Assembly: GCA_945266285.1 (NCBI GenBank) | Contig: CALYOP010000003.1 | Coordinates: forward strand, 62,001 to 126,000 | DNA from: an uncultured Commensalibacter sp. | Lineage (GTDB): Bacteria > Pseudomonadota > Alphaproteobacteria > Acetobacterales > Acetobacteraceae | Direction: 5' to 3' | Length of the DNA: 64,000 bases | Shown here: piece after piece, positions 10,525-20,600 of the stretch | How positions within the stretch are numbered: position 1 is the stretch's first letter | How the letters are laid out: each line of letters opens with the position of its first letter | Made by a program: the position numbers and the translations under genes | The notes under the pieces: generated by a model | Databases searched by the model: none | The model's input: the letters and a program-made list of their open reading frames with translations, nothing else | What the model was told of the DNA's origin: nothing

Positions 10525-11760
10525 ATGACTTATTCCTGTGATAATCAAACAAATCCTGTGTTTACAGAAGAAGAAAAGCAACGCATTTTGGCAAAGTCCG
10601 CACAATTTGCACCGCCCTCTTCCCAATTACCGGATGGCAGACGTGATCTGATTGGCCTTTCTAGAGAAGAATTAACTCAAATTCTTGTTGATCTTGGAGA
10701 AAAGCCCTTTCGCACCAAACAGCTTTGGCATTGGATATATCATAAAGGGGTAACCGATTTTTCTCTTATGAGTTCAATCGCAAAGCCGCTTCAGAAGAAA
10801 TTATCGGATCATTTTATCATCAGCCGTCCGGAATTAGTCACCGAACAAAATTCCAAAGATACTACGCGAAAATTTCTTTTTCGCTTTCGCGATGGTCAAG
10901 AAGCAGAAACCGTCTACATCCCTGATCGGCAGGAAGATCGTGGCGCTGTTTGTATTTCCTCTCAAGTGGGATGTACGCTTTCTTGTCGTTTTTGTCATAC
11001 TGGAACTCAAAATCTGGTACGTAATCTAAGTGCTGCTGAAATTGTAGGGCAATTCATGGCAGCACGTGACAGTTACGGGGAATGGCCAAGCCCTAGCGGA
11101 GGCACTCCCCGACTTTTATCAACCATTGTATTAATGGGTATGGGTGAGCCACTTTATAATTACGATAATATTGCCAAAGCAATGCGTATTGTTATGGATG
11201 ATGAAGGAATTGGTATTTCGCGTCGCCGTATCACTTTATCGACTTCGGGTGTCGTTCCAATGATGGATCAATGCGGGCATGATCTTGCTATTAATCTTGC
11301 AATTTCGCTTCATGCCGTACGTGATGATCTGCGTGACGAACTGGTTCCGCTTAATCGGAAATATCCGATTAAAGATGTCCTGGCAGCCTGCAAACGTTAT
11401 CCTGCTGCAAGCAATTCAAGGCGAATTACCTTTGAATATATTATGCTACGTAATGTTAATGATAGTGAAGCCGATGCACGAGAGTTAGTCCGCTTAATTT
11501 CAGGTATTCATGCCAAGGTGAACTTAATACCATTTAATGCATGGCCTGGAAGTGCTTATAAGCCATCAAAAAGTGAACAAGTTCAACGCTTCGCAGATAT
11601 TATCATGAACGCAGGTTATTCCTCGCCAATTCGTGTACCACGTGGACGGGATATTTTGGCAGCATGCGGACAATTAAGAACTCAAAGTCAACGTTTTCGG
11701 GCATCTCAATCCACAATGAAAAGAACTTTGTCGGAAACGAATACGAATTGTAGTCCTTGA
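10525..11760 (+). CDS. rlmN: Dual-specificity rRNA/tRNA adenine C2-methyltransferase RlmN
   Basis: RlmN is a radical-SAM enzyme that methylates C2 of A2503 in 23S rRNA and A37 in some tRNAs. The iron-sulfur motif CTLSCRFCHTG (C-x3-C-x2-C) lies about residues 150-160 from the chosen start, and the catalytic C-terminal cysteine is in RGRDILAACGQL. SAM-binding LMGMGEPLYNY is also intact. The start is uncertain: the ATG at 10525 gives 411 residues and avoids overlap, while an in-frame ATG at 10459 would overlap argJ by 23 bases; neither has a clear Shine-Dalgarno. The N-terminus is poorly conserved in the family. Confidence 0.94.
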   Translation: MTYSCDNQTNPVFTEEEKQRILAKSAQFAPPSSQLPDGRRDLIGLSREELTQILVDLGEKPFRTKQLWHWIYHKGVTDFSLMSSIAKPLQKKLSDHFIISRPELVTEQNSKDTTRKFLFRFRDGQEAETVYIPDRQEDRGAVCISSQVGCTLSCRFCHTGTQNLVRNLSAAEIVGQFMAARDSYGEWPSPSGGTPRLLSTIVLMGMGEPLYNYDNIAKAMRIVMDDEGIGISRRRITLSTSGVVPMMDQCGHDLAINLAISLHAVRDDLRDELVPLNRKYPIKDVLAACKRYPAASNSRRITFEYIMLRNVNDSEADARELVRLISGIHAKVNLIPFNAWPGSAYKPSKSEQVQRFADIIMNAGYSSPIRVPRGRDILAACGQLRTQSQRFRASQSTMKRTLSETNTNCSP

Positions 11761-11849
11761 AATATATTGATTTATATACGCTTGTGTATTTATTAGAAAA
11801 ACGTTAATTCTGATACGTTACACTGAATTCAAGCTGAATGGAGACAATA

Positions 11850-13454
11850 ATGAGCAAACACGATTGGGACTGGGATGGGGATTATGTGCTTCCAGGATGG
11901 ACAATATATAACCAATACCCAAATGCAAATACCAATGCATTAGCTGGCGCCTTACAACAAGCACCTTACATGACGCCAGGTGTTAGCGGAGGCTCAACAA
12001 TTGTGTCTGATGTTGGACGGGTTGATTCATCAACCGTTTTAACCGTTCGTTGTGGTCTTTCCAACAAAATATTCTTCACTGGAACAGCATCGCAAATTGC
12101 ATCCAAATGGGATGATATTATTCATGATATGTGGCATTCCGTTGGTAAGAGTGCCATGAGCTTTAAAACATGGAAAGAGCGTTCCAATACACCGATTTGG
12201 GACACCTCTACCAATCCCCCCACTATGACGAATATGAGTCAATATGCCGCTGTTTTTAATATTCCCAATGTTGGAAACATCTTTTTTAACAGCAACGACC
12301 AAGCTTTAAGATATCTTCAGCGTAGTACCACTCCAATAAGTAGTATACTTGATCCCATTGTAAACGACATGTTTGCTGGCACCCATTTTTCTTTAAGTGC
12401 TAACGATTATCAAAATGCAGTCACAACTATCGAAATTGGTAATGCTGCTGGTCAAGATGCTTTGGTTAATAGTGTCCGTCAACAAATCGCTAATTCATCC
12501 AGTGTACAAGAAGTTATAAAAACCTATGAAGAAGATTTAATGGGGATTGATCCTACCTGCGAATTTGCTACGTCTTTTAGACAGATACTAACGAACCAAC
12601 TAGCAAGCGGTAGTACCAACCTAGCACAAGTACGCATTGATGCTGTAAATTTCACTGCTCCAGATGGTTACAGTTACACCTATCATGCCATTACTGATTT
12701 TATTAAATTATATCAAGGCGTTTATGATATTCCTCAACCAACCAAAGATTGGGCTCAGTTTGTTGCGAATAGCATGACAGATTCTAATAATCAAACAAAG
12801 CTTGTAGACGTCCAAGGTTGGATACAAGGTTATTCTGTTCCAACTTTACCAACACTGCAGTTCACACCATATACACCGCTTCAGCTTGATTATGCACTTG
12901 GCAATCCTTCTGGCGATCCTGAACAATTTGAAAGCGATGAGATCCATCAATATGTTACCAATTATGTGATGGCCTATCAGGAAGAAAGGAATCCTATTCC
13001 TGCAGGCACCAGAGGGTGGATTGACCATGTCTCTAGAGCATTAGATCGTGAAGATTATAACCCAAATGATGGATCCCGTAATACAACGCTAGCAGATGTT
13101 CGAGGATGGGTTGCACATTCCGATCTAACTCATCAAAAAATAGAAGGTTACATCCACGAATTTCAAAAGATCCAGGCAATACCACAACCTACCGAAGACT
13201 GGATTAATACGGTTCAAGATATTATGGCCAAAGACCCGTATCAAACAACAACTTTAGATACGATCAGAGGTTGGATTGCACATTCGGATGCAACCACGAA
13301 TATCCTTGTTAATTATGTAAAACAATATCAAGGTGTTGCTACGGTTTTATCATCTGATGCAATGCACTGGATTGCAAACGCACAAGATGCATTGGGACAT
13401 GGCGTAATTCATATGTCCCAAATCGAAAGTACCCTTGGTATAACCAATAGCTGA
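11850..13454 (+). CDS. Unrecognised 534-residue protein with about five C-terminal repeats (DUF4214-like pattern)
   Basis: The start is the ATG at 11850, six bases after GGAG; the in-frame ATG at 11838 lies upstream of that site. No signal peptide or membrane segment is evident. Residues 1-200 are a Trp/Asn/Thr-rich domain (WDWDGDYVLPGW; DDIIHDMWHSVGKSAMSFKTW) that I do not recognise. Residues about 222-531 hold imperfect repeats at about 222-268, 280-328, 366-424, 429-479 and 484-531. The clearest repeats follow the plan Y-x3-Y-Q, then I-P-Q-P-T-x-D-W, then L-x-D-V-R-G-W-I-A-H-S-D. This resembles DUF4214 repeats of surface and secreted proteins (YQ, W and LxDV positions), which is inference only. 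The gene stands alone, followed by a terminator. Function is unknown; a secreted or surface role is possible. Confidence 0.7.
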   Translation: MSKHDWDWDGDYVLPGWTIYNQYPNANTNALAGALQQAPYMTPGVSGGSTIVSDVGRVDSSTVLTVRCGLSNKIFFTGTASQIASKWDDIIHDMWHSVGKSAMSFKTWKERSNTPIWDTSTNPPTMTNMSQYAAVFNIPNVGNIFFNSNDQALRYLQRSTTPISSILDPIVNDMFAGTHFSLSANDYQNAVTTIEIGNAAGQDALVNSVRQQIANSSSVQEVIKTYEEDLMGIDPTCEFATSFRQILTNQLASGSTNLAQVRIDAVNFTAPDGYSYTYHAITDFIKLYQGVYDIPQPTKDWAQFVANSMTDSNNQTKLVDVQGWIQGYSVPTLPTLQFTPYTPLQLDYALGNPSGDPEQFESDEIHQYVTNYVMAYQEERNPIPAGTRGWIDHVSRALDREDYNPNDGSRNTTLADVRGWVAHSDLTHQKIEGYIHEFQKIQAIPQPTEDWINTVQDIMAKDPYQTTTLDTIRGWIAHSDATTNILVNYVKQYQGVATVLSSDAMHWIANAQDALGHGVIHMSQIESTLGITNS

Positions 13455-13463
13455 ATAAATATC

Positions 13464-13523
13464 AGAGCTAGCTCTTATTTTTATTAAAAAAGCGAATTCT
13501 GATTAACTCAGACTTCACTTTTT
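13464..13523 (+). terminator. Tandem terminator-like hairpins after the repeat protein
   Basis: A perfect short palindrome AGAGCTAGCTCT (13464-13475) runs into TATTTTTATT. It is followed by a second stem at 13487-13523, whose arms AAAAAGCGAATTCTGA and TCAGACTTCACTTTTT pair with two internal mismatches around loop TTAAC. Together they should end transcription of the repeat-protein gene before the bestrophin gene. Confidence 0.65.
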
Positions 13524-13555
13524 CTATATTGATTTCAGTATTTAAGAAATAAAGA

Positions 13556-14440
13556 ATGGTAGTAGATTCCAAACGCGGCTTTATATTGCTTTTTAAGGAA
13601 AGCGCCGTTGCCCTTTCGGTTCTGTTCGTCTGGGATATGCTGATTGTTGTGGGTTTTGAGCTTTATCATCAATCTTGGATGGAACAGCCGGCTTTACCCA
13701 TTGCCTTGATTGGGTCGGTATTGGTTCTTTTTATGAATTTTCGTAACAGTTCGGCTTATAACCGCTGGTGGGAAGCACGGTCATATTGGGGGTTGATTAC
13801 CAATAATTGTCGATCACTTGCGAGACAAATTAATTCTTTATTAGGACCTGAATGTCCTGATTTAACCCGAGCCGTTGCAGCATATGCCCATACATTATTT
13901 TGCAGTTTACGTGGTAAGGATGCGCTAAAAAATGACAATGTCAAACGTGTCATGCCCGAATCAATTCAGCAATATATCAAAGGGTTACATAATCAACCCA
14001 ATGGCGTGCTTTATCAAATTGCTTTAGGGGTTACCAAAGAAGCCAACAAGAAAAATCTTGATGGAGCTTTACAAGGACAGATTGATCGTATTCTTTCGGA
14101 TATTGCAAATGCTCAAGGCGCATTAGAAAGGATTCGAAACACCCCTTTATCCATTCAGTTTTCAATCCTTCCGCGTTTTTTAGCAGAAATATTTTGTGTA
14201 ATTTTACCTCTTTCAATGGTTCAATCCTTAGGATGGCTTACTCCTTTAGGATCATCGCTGGTAGGATTTCTTTTTATAGCACTTGATAAAATTGGTAGTG
14301 ACCTTAAGGATCCTTTTTCCGATTCTCCCCATGCTTTACCAATGCTAACCATGACAAGAAATATTGAAATTGATTTGTTAGAACAAATTAATGATCCCAC
14401 AAAACCGCCAATTCGACCAATGAATGGCATTCAATGGTAA
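13556..14440 (+). CDS. Bestrophin-family (UPF0187/YneE-like) membrane channel protein
   Basis: This 294-residue integral membrane protein matches the bacterial bestrophin family, pentameric ion channels (known bacterial homologues conduct cations; eukaryotic ones anions). Visible hallmarks are the N-terminal helix SAVALSVLFVWDMLIVVGF, the conserved FRNSSAYNRWWEARSYWGLI block (about residues 62-81) after the second helix LPIALIGSVLVLFMNF, and the late membrane pair containing LPLSMVQSLGWLTPLGSSLVGF followed by DPFSDSPHALPM (about 256-267). The start ATG at 13556 has only a weak purine stretch upstream. It stands between two terminator-bounded genes, so it is probably monocistronic. Physiological substrate is unknown. 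Confidence 0.85.
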   Translation: MVVDSKRGFILLFKESAVALSVLFVWDMLIVVGFELYHQSWMEQPALPIALIGSVLVLFMNFRNSSAYNRWWEARSYWGLITNNCRSLARQINSLLGPECPDLTRAVAAYAHTLFCSLRGKDALKNDNVKRVMPESIQQYIKGLHNQPNGVLYQIALGVTKEANKKNLDGALQGQIDRILSDIANAQGALERIRNTPLSIQFSILPRFLAEIFCVILPLSMVQSLGWLTPLGSSLVGFLFIALDKIGSDLKDPFSDSPHALPMLTMTRNIEIDLLEQINDPTKPPIRPMNGIQW

Positions 14441-14484
14441 AATAAAACAAGACATAATGGATTAAATATGATAAAGTATATATC

Positions 14485-15072
14485 ATGAATATGTTCCGTT
14501 CTCATCAAAAAGGTGGTGTTACTGACGAAATGGCTCGTACAGCCGTTGAAGTTACCGCCGCACAACAAGTTTCCAGTAAAGAATCAATTCCCTTCCAAGA
14601 AGGGGATGCCATTGTTTACGCTGCACATGGCGTTGGACGTGTCGATCGTATTGGTGTCGAAGAAATTGCTGGAACAAAATTAGAGATGATTCAAATCTCT
14701 TTTCCTGACAATCAAATGACATTACGCATTCCGCTTTCTAAAGCTAAAAAAGCAGGTTTGCGGAAAATTGCTTCTCGAGAAATCGTTAGCAAAGCCATGT
14801 CAACAATCAAAGGTAAACCACATGTCAGCAAAGGAATGTGGGCTCGGCGTGCTGTTGTTTACCAAGAAAAGATTAATTCGGGCGATTTATTACAAATTGC
14901 AGAAGTTCTCAGAGATCTACGTCGCAATGTTGATAGTTTGGACGGTAGTTTCAGTGAACGTAAGCTTTTTGAAGCCGCACAAGAACGCTTTGTTGCTGAA
15001 GTTGCGGTATTAGAATCTAAAGATCCCGCTACAGTTCTTGACGAGTTAACGACCGTTATGAAAACAGCGTAA
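14485..15072 (+). CDS. carD: CarD/CdnL-family transcription regulator
   Basis: CarD/CdnL proteins bind the RNA polymerase beta subunit and stabilise open promoter complexes. The 195-residue protein has a short non-conserved N-terminus, then the CarD/TRCF RNAP-interaction domain beginning FQEGDAIVYAAHGVGRVDRI (about residues 37-56), and a helical C-terminal DNA-contacting domain with WARRAVVYQEKINSGDLLQIAEVLRDL. This length is typical of alphaproteobacterial homologues. Start could be the ATG at 14485 or the one at 14491. It is followed closely by a strong terminator, so it is transcribed alone or from upstream readthrough. Confidence 0.9.
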   Translation: MNMFRSHQKGGVTDEMARTAVEVTAAQQVSSKESIPFQEGDAIVYAAHGVGRVDRIGVEEIAGTKLEMIQISFPDNQMTLRIPLSKAKKAGLRKIASREIVSKAMSTIKGKPHVSKGMWARRAVVYQEKINSGDLLQIAEVLRDLRRNVDSLDGSFSERKLFEAAQERFVAEVAVLESKDPATVLDELTTVMKTA

Positions 15073-15104
15073 TATCGTTCGCTATGAATTATTTTTATAA
15101 TTTT

Positions 15105-15129
15105 AAAGGAGGTTTTTACCTCCTTTTTT
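15105..15129 (+). terminator. Rho-independent terminator of carD
   Basis: AAAGGAGG and CCTCCTTT form an 8-bp stem around loop TTTTTA and run into a T tract, about 30 bases after the carD stop. Confidence 0.85.
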
Positions 15130-15955
15130 CATGTTGTGATTCTTTAATAACACATTGAATTAGCAATTTATTTTTAAGAAATGTACAAAGCTTTTCATCC
15201 TTGATGCGCTTGGAAAGATAATATTGAACCTGTTAGTGGAAACTTAAATATTGCATGCTAACTAATACTTTGAAATTAAACAATTTAGTTATCTAAATTG
15301 ATAAACAGTTCCCTAGAATCGTATTGATTCTTACCTGTTTTGAATGACATTCAATCATTCATAATTAAATATGATTTAACCATTTTTTAAGTAACGATTT
15401 AATACCTTTCACATCACATTGTATAATTTGCTTTTTAATAAGCTTTATCCATTCTCTATACGTGAGAATATCGTTCAAAAGCATTGATGAACTAATATTT
15501 AACGCTAACATATATGTCTTATTGTCGTTTTAACCTTAAATTACCCGGTAAACGAATTATTTATTAAGTAATTAATGCCTATAATATTTTCCTTATAATT
15601 TTTTTATTAAGCGATTATTAAATTTATTTTTTTATAAATAGACTATCATTATAAAAACGCTTAATTACATAAAACTAAACTACATAACAAAAATTGTTAT
15701 TAAATTGTATATATGATTATCTTATTGATAATTTTAAGAAAATAAATTTATAGTTTTACCAAAAATATTTTTTTACAAATAATTATAATGATTCCATACG
15801 CGATTATTTTCACATTGATCATATGAAACCCAACTTTCACTAATTTTCGTTGTTTATAAACATCAATTTACTAAATGATAAATAATATCTGAATATTAAT
15901 CTTTAGAAAATCATTCTTATAGTATACAAAGTAAATATCTGTCTTTATTTAAGCA
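15130..15955. other. AT-rich intergenic region of about 0.8 kb with no gene seen
   Basis: No credible reading frame, tRNA or structured RNA was recognised on either strand. Composition is visibly more AT-rich than the coding neighbours. Small dyads are present: AGAATC/GATTCT around 15315-15331 and TTGAATG-A-CATTCAA at 15340-15354. It is the largest gap in the window and must contain the promoter of the downstream TPR gene. Confidence 0.6.
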
Positions 15956-17605
15956 ATGATTGTTACAATGCCTCTCGAACTATCCTCCATAGATTTACAA
16001 AATCAATTAATTAATCAAGCATCGACTCTTCTAAGCCGAGGTGAATTCCGTCAGGCTAGAATTTTACTAAAACCTTATGCTGAACAATCACCTGGTCTTA
16101 ATTTATTGCTGGGCGTTGCGTGTGCCGGCGATGGTGCTCCCAAACAAGCTGCACGCAGGCTTTGCTTTGAGGAACAACAAATCAAAATGCAACGGCACCC
16201 ATGTTGCAAGATTGAACAATTTCTTGGCCCTCTTGGTTTGCGTAACAAAGCAATTCCTGTTTTTAAAGCTGCTTTAAAAATTACACCAGATAACCCTAGG
16301 CTTCTTAGTACATATGGTGAATTACTTACACATTTAGGGAAATTTGCTGATGCTATTCACTATATAAGACGTAGTTTGAATATCGACCCCAATTCTTATT
16401 TTAGTATGAATCAACTGGCCATTGCCTTACATGAATCTGGGCAGCTTAAAATGGCTAAAAAGATTTACGATCGTTTATTAGAACAACATCCAGATAATTT
16501 TTCAATTTATTCAAACTTAGCAAGTTATTATACGGCGATTGGCGATATGGATGAAGCTTTATCCAATTATCGTAAAGCTATTCTTTTAAACCCCAATTTT
16601 GCTCCTTTACGCGTTAATTATTCCATAGCGTTACTTAAGGCGGGTTATTATCATCAGGGGTGGATTGAACATGAATGGCGGTTCAATACGCCTAATCATA
16701 CATCACTACCCCAATCGTCCCTTATACCTATTTTAAGCCCAAATATGGATATTAAGGGAAAAAAGATCCTTGTTACACAAGAAGAAGGTTATGGAGATAC
16801 ATTAATGTATCTTCGCTACGTTACACCACTTATCAAACGTGGTGCTATTGTTGAACTTTGGGTTGCTGAAACGATGGAAGGGCTGTGCCAACGAATAGAA
16901 GGAAAACCCTTAGTAAAAGTTGGAGGTGAAGAGCCCCCACCTTTTGATTGGCATTGTCCATTTATTAGTTTACCCAAAGCATTGGGAGCAACACCAATTA
17001 CGGGTGGTATGCCTGTTCCATATCTTACCGCTGATCCCGTAAAAGTTGCAGAATGGAAAAAGAAGCTTCCTAAAACAAACAAGCTCAAAGTGGGGATTGT
17101 ATGGGGAGGAAATCCAAGACCTGAAGATATGGGAGCGAATATGACTGATCGTAAACGTTCCATGTCTTTTACAAGGCTTTTACCACTAAGAAAGCTAAAA
17201 GATATCTGTTTTATTAATTTACAAATGGGACCTTATGCCGATCAGCTTGATGAAGCGAATGATTTATTTCCTATTTTTAACCCAATGAAAGAAGTTAAAA
17301 ATATGGAAGATACTGCCGCCATTATTATGAATTTAGATGTTATCTTATCCGTAGATACGGTTATCGTTCATTTGGCAGGGGGACTGGGTAAACCGGTTTT
17401 AATGATGGATCGCTATGATAATTGTTGGCGTTGGTTGACAAAGCGCGAAGATAGCCCTTGGTATCCTAAAATGCATATTATCCGCCAAACTGAGCCAAGA
17501 ATTTGGGGAGATGTGGTTAAAAGAGCTGCTGTTTTACTTACTCAAATGGCAAAAGAACATAAAGCACGTAAACCTTTCTCAATCTTTAACAAAAAAGCTA
17601 AATAG
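15956..17605 (+). CDS. TPR protein with C-terminal glycosyltransferase-like domain; probable compensated frameshifts
   Basis: This 549-residue protein has tetratricopeptide repeats in the first half (good units around AIHYIRRSLNIDPNS, AKKIYDRLLEQHPDN and ALSNYRKAILLNPNF). A GT9/heptosyltransferase-like C-terminal region follows, including KKILVTQEEGYGDTLMYLRY, KVGIVWGGNP and DVILSVDTVIVHLAGGLGKPV. Such TPR-glycosyltransferase proteins are common in alphaproteobacteria; the acceptor is unknown. Residues about 65-100 (bases about 16165-16240) do not read as TPR in the main frame. Adding one base at three places would restore a textbook repeat, APMLQDLNNFLALLGLRNKAI, so three single-base losses (sequencing error or mutation) are suspected. 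Start may be the ATG at 15956 or 15968. It ends one base before the convergent tamB stop. Confidence 0.8.
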   Translation: MIVTMPLELSSIDLQNQLINQASTLLSRGEFRQARILLKPYAEQSPGLNLLLGVACAGDGAPKQAARRLCFEEQQIKMQRHPCCKIEQFLGPLGLRNKAIPVFKAALKITPDNPRLLSTYGELLTHLGKFADAIHYIRRSLNIDPNSYFSMNQLAIALHESGQLKMAKKIYDRLLEQHPDNFSIYSNLASYYTAIGDMDEALSNYRKAILLNPNFAPLRVNYSIALLKAGYYHQGWIEHEWRFNTPNHTSLPQSSLIPILSPNMDIKGKKILVTQEEGYGDTLMYLRYVTPLIKRGAIVELWVAETMEGLCQRIEGKPLVKVGGEEPPPFDWHCPFISLPKALGATPITGGMPVPYLTADPVKVAEWKKKLPKTNKLKVGIVWGGNPRPEDMGANMTDRKRSMSFTRLLPLRKLKDICFINLQMGPYADQLDEANDLFPIFNPMKEVKNMEDTAAIIMNLDVILSVDTVIVHLAGGLGKPVLMMDRYDNCWRWLTKREDSPWYPKMHIIRQTEPRIWGDVVKRAAVLLTQMAKEHKARKPFSIFNKKAK

Positions 17606-17606
17606 C

Positions 17607-20600
17607 TTAATAATTGAATTGATAGAGCAAACCGATACTGCTGCCAGGATCATTATCAGGAGTTACAAATCCGGTTTTATCCTTGCCAGTACCTACGGTT
17701 GCTGTGCCTTTTAAATGCTTGGTAATATCAATCTGCATTTCGGCTTGCGTTCCACCTTCGCCTGTGGATTGTTTGGCGCCCAAATAAATTCCTCTGGCAA
17801 CATATTTCCCAGCTTCTACACTGGTTCCCTTATTCGAATCTCCATTACCACCATTACCTCCCCCGATTGAAAGACGATCCAGATGCAATGCTTTGCGAAC
17901 CGTGCCGATTGGATCAAATCCAACACCGTTTCCACCTAGTGAAGCAACGGCGACACCAATTTCAGCCATTTGGCTGGCTGAAAGGTTTTGCGTATCAGTA
18001 CCAAATAATAATATTGCTAAAATTCGATCCTGTGGCAAAGGTGGCGTCGATGAGAGTTTTATTTTTGGATTACTTGCCGTCCCTGTAATTTGCAATTTTG
18101 CGGTATTGCCTTCGACTTCACGGATCGATTCAAAATCAAGTATTGGGTCAATTTGTCTTGTTACGCCACTTCCTTGGAATCCAATATTCCCTTTATTAAA
18201 ATTCAACGAAACACCCGCAAAATTAATATGGCCGTTTTCCATTTTAAATCCGCCCTGCATTTGCGGTTCTTGCGCGGTTCCTCCAATATGCAAAGAACCG
18301 GACATATTTGTAAATAAACCAAAACCTTGAACAATGATATTGCCGGCGGATTCCAGCATTAGATTTAAACCAATGACGGGACCTTTTCTTTCCTTAACTG
18401 ATTTTACCGTTTCTTTTTCACCGGGTCGAACAACCTTGATCGTTACAACAGATCGAGAAATAGAATGAGGAATATTAATATCAGCACGTTTAATCTTAAC
18501 CCCACCGGTAACATCAATTCGTGACTGCGCCATACCTTTGATGAAAATATCGCTATTTAAAATCGCCGTTAGAAGATCACTCGATAAAGGGCGTGCATTT
18601 TTCATCGTTAAATGCAAATCAACCGGTAAACCGGGTCGGAAAATCCCGATATTTCCATCCATATGGACATTCCCTTCCCCAGCGATTGCATTAAAAGATT
18701 GTAATACAAGCTGATCATGTTGTGCGAGCAAAGTAGCATCCATGTTATGAAGTCGAATTCCCTGTCCATAATCTTGAAAACTGCCTTGCGTCAAATAGGC
18801 GCCTCCCTGCATCATTGGTGCATTGGGTGTGCCATTGAGTTGAAAAGCAAAATCGAGATTTCCAAGAATTTGTTGGCCATAGCTGCCAAGGATAGCATTC
18901 GCTCCTGAAAGACCAATATTACCATTAACGTGTAAACCCAAAGGTCCATTTGGTTGCAGTGGAGCTGCCCCTGAAACAGCAACATGTACTACTTTCCCTG
19001 CATGAAGATTGGCATCAATCTGTGCTTTATTTTCAAGAAGATGCACGATTGCTGTTAAATCTGCCGCAGGCAAGGATACGCCAGGACCCGTAAGCATTTT
19101 CATATTTTGTGCAACAAGCCGAACATTCCCAGTAGGCTTTTCCAGCGAACCTGTTAATCGGGCTTGTGCATTAACAACCCCCTTTGCTTTTAGATCAGGT
19201 ATAAAAGGGGTTGCCAGCCCTGGAGTAATATTATTAAGCGTTGCTGTAACATTTAACTTTGGTTTAATCGTGCCATTCAAATCAATCAATGCTGCCTGAG
19301 AACCAGGATAATTAATAGATAAACGCAGTTGATCAAACGCCAGCTTTTCGCCCCAATTCAGTTTTGTCGGCGCCATTAAGCGAATGGTTTCACCCTTTAT
19401 TAATGCGGTCAAACGTTTCAACTGAAGCTGTTTATGGGTCATGTCTAGCGTTAATGCCGTATCCAAATTACCAGGCGATTGCAAAAGCTGTCCCATACGT
19501 GCCTGAGCAGCGATATTTAATGTTTCTTGTTTTCCCTGAAGTGAAACTAAAATATTGCCTTGGGCTTGAGGAACTTGCAGGCGATCAATTTGCAATTTTA
19601 AATTAGCATCGGGGCGATTAATTGGATCATCAACAAAACCATTCAACGATAATTTCCCAATTCGGATCGGATTCATATTCATCGAACCATCCAATTTAAC
19701 CATCACTCTCGGTTTGGTTTGCTGCATGGTTTTCATATCCAATTTAAGAAACCCATCCAATGCCTGTTTTGTAAAAGGTCGAAGGTCAGCCAACCGTGCA
19801 ATATGAAGTTGGAAATTCCCTATTGGCATGACGGCTTGTGGTGGTAAAACGACCTCTCCTTGTGCTGATAAACTACGCCACAACATTTTTTTAAGCAGAA
19901 GCGAATAGGTCTTTTTATCATTTTCCAATTTCGCTTGTAACTGAACATCAATTGGTGCTTTGTCGATATCGCCTTTGATGACAACATCGGCATTTGGTGT
20001 AGAAAGAAGATGTTCGGCATTTGCCGTTAATTGCAATTGACTGGGCCGCATCGTTACAGAGCCTTTTTGCACAACACTTATTTTCGTAATGGCTTTTAAT
20101 TGGGCATTAATATCTTGTGGACCACCGGAAAGCGTCGTTTGTAAGCTTGTTTTTCCTCGCAAAACTGGGGATAAACTTTGCAGATCTTTGAGTTCAAGAT
20201 TTAAACTGGCCTGTATTTTTTTATTCATTTCTCCCTGAGCAAGCAAATCGATTGCTTTGCCATGAATGGCAAACTCACGAAGCATTATTTCAAGATTGCT
20301 CGCGGTTTTTACCAAACTATGCAAGGCGATATGCCCATGTTCGCCAATTGTTTGATATAGCGATTGCATCCCACCCGTTATGACAACGGGTCCATCGGCA
20401 TCAATCTTTATCGAACCTGATTGATCAGCAGACATTGCAAAAGCAAGGTTTAAAGCCGTCCATCCTTGTAGTGGAATCGCTTCTATCGCTGCCAAAGGTT
20501 CTAATTTGGGCAAGGCAATATCCATTACTCCAGATATTGGTTTTTTCAAATTAATTCGGCCCAATGCCATAATCAAAGAATGATTAAGATGGATATCCAA

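Noticed and set aside
15315-15354. Small palindromes as an attachment site or operator
   Set aside because: Arms of 6-7 bases in AT-rich DNA are expected by chance, and no mobile gene is near.
16077-16277. A separate small gene inside the TPR gene
   Set aside because: It is the shifted frame of the TPR region; its product contains the missing TPR fragment LNNFLALL, which supports frameshifting rather than a new gene.
17867-18330. Open frames on the plus strand inside tamB
   Set aside because: They lie opposite a well-supported 1,420-residue gene, lack ribosome sites and show no family features.
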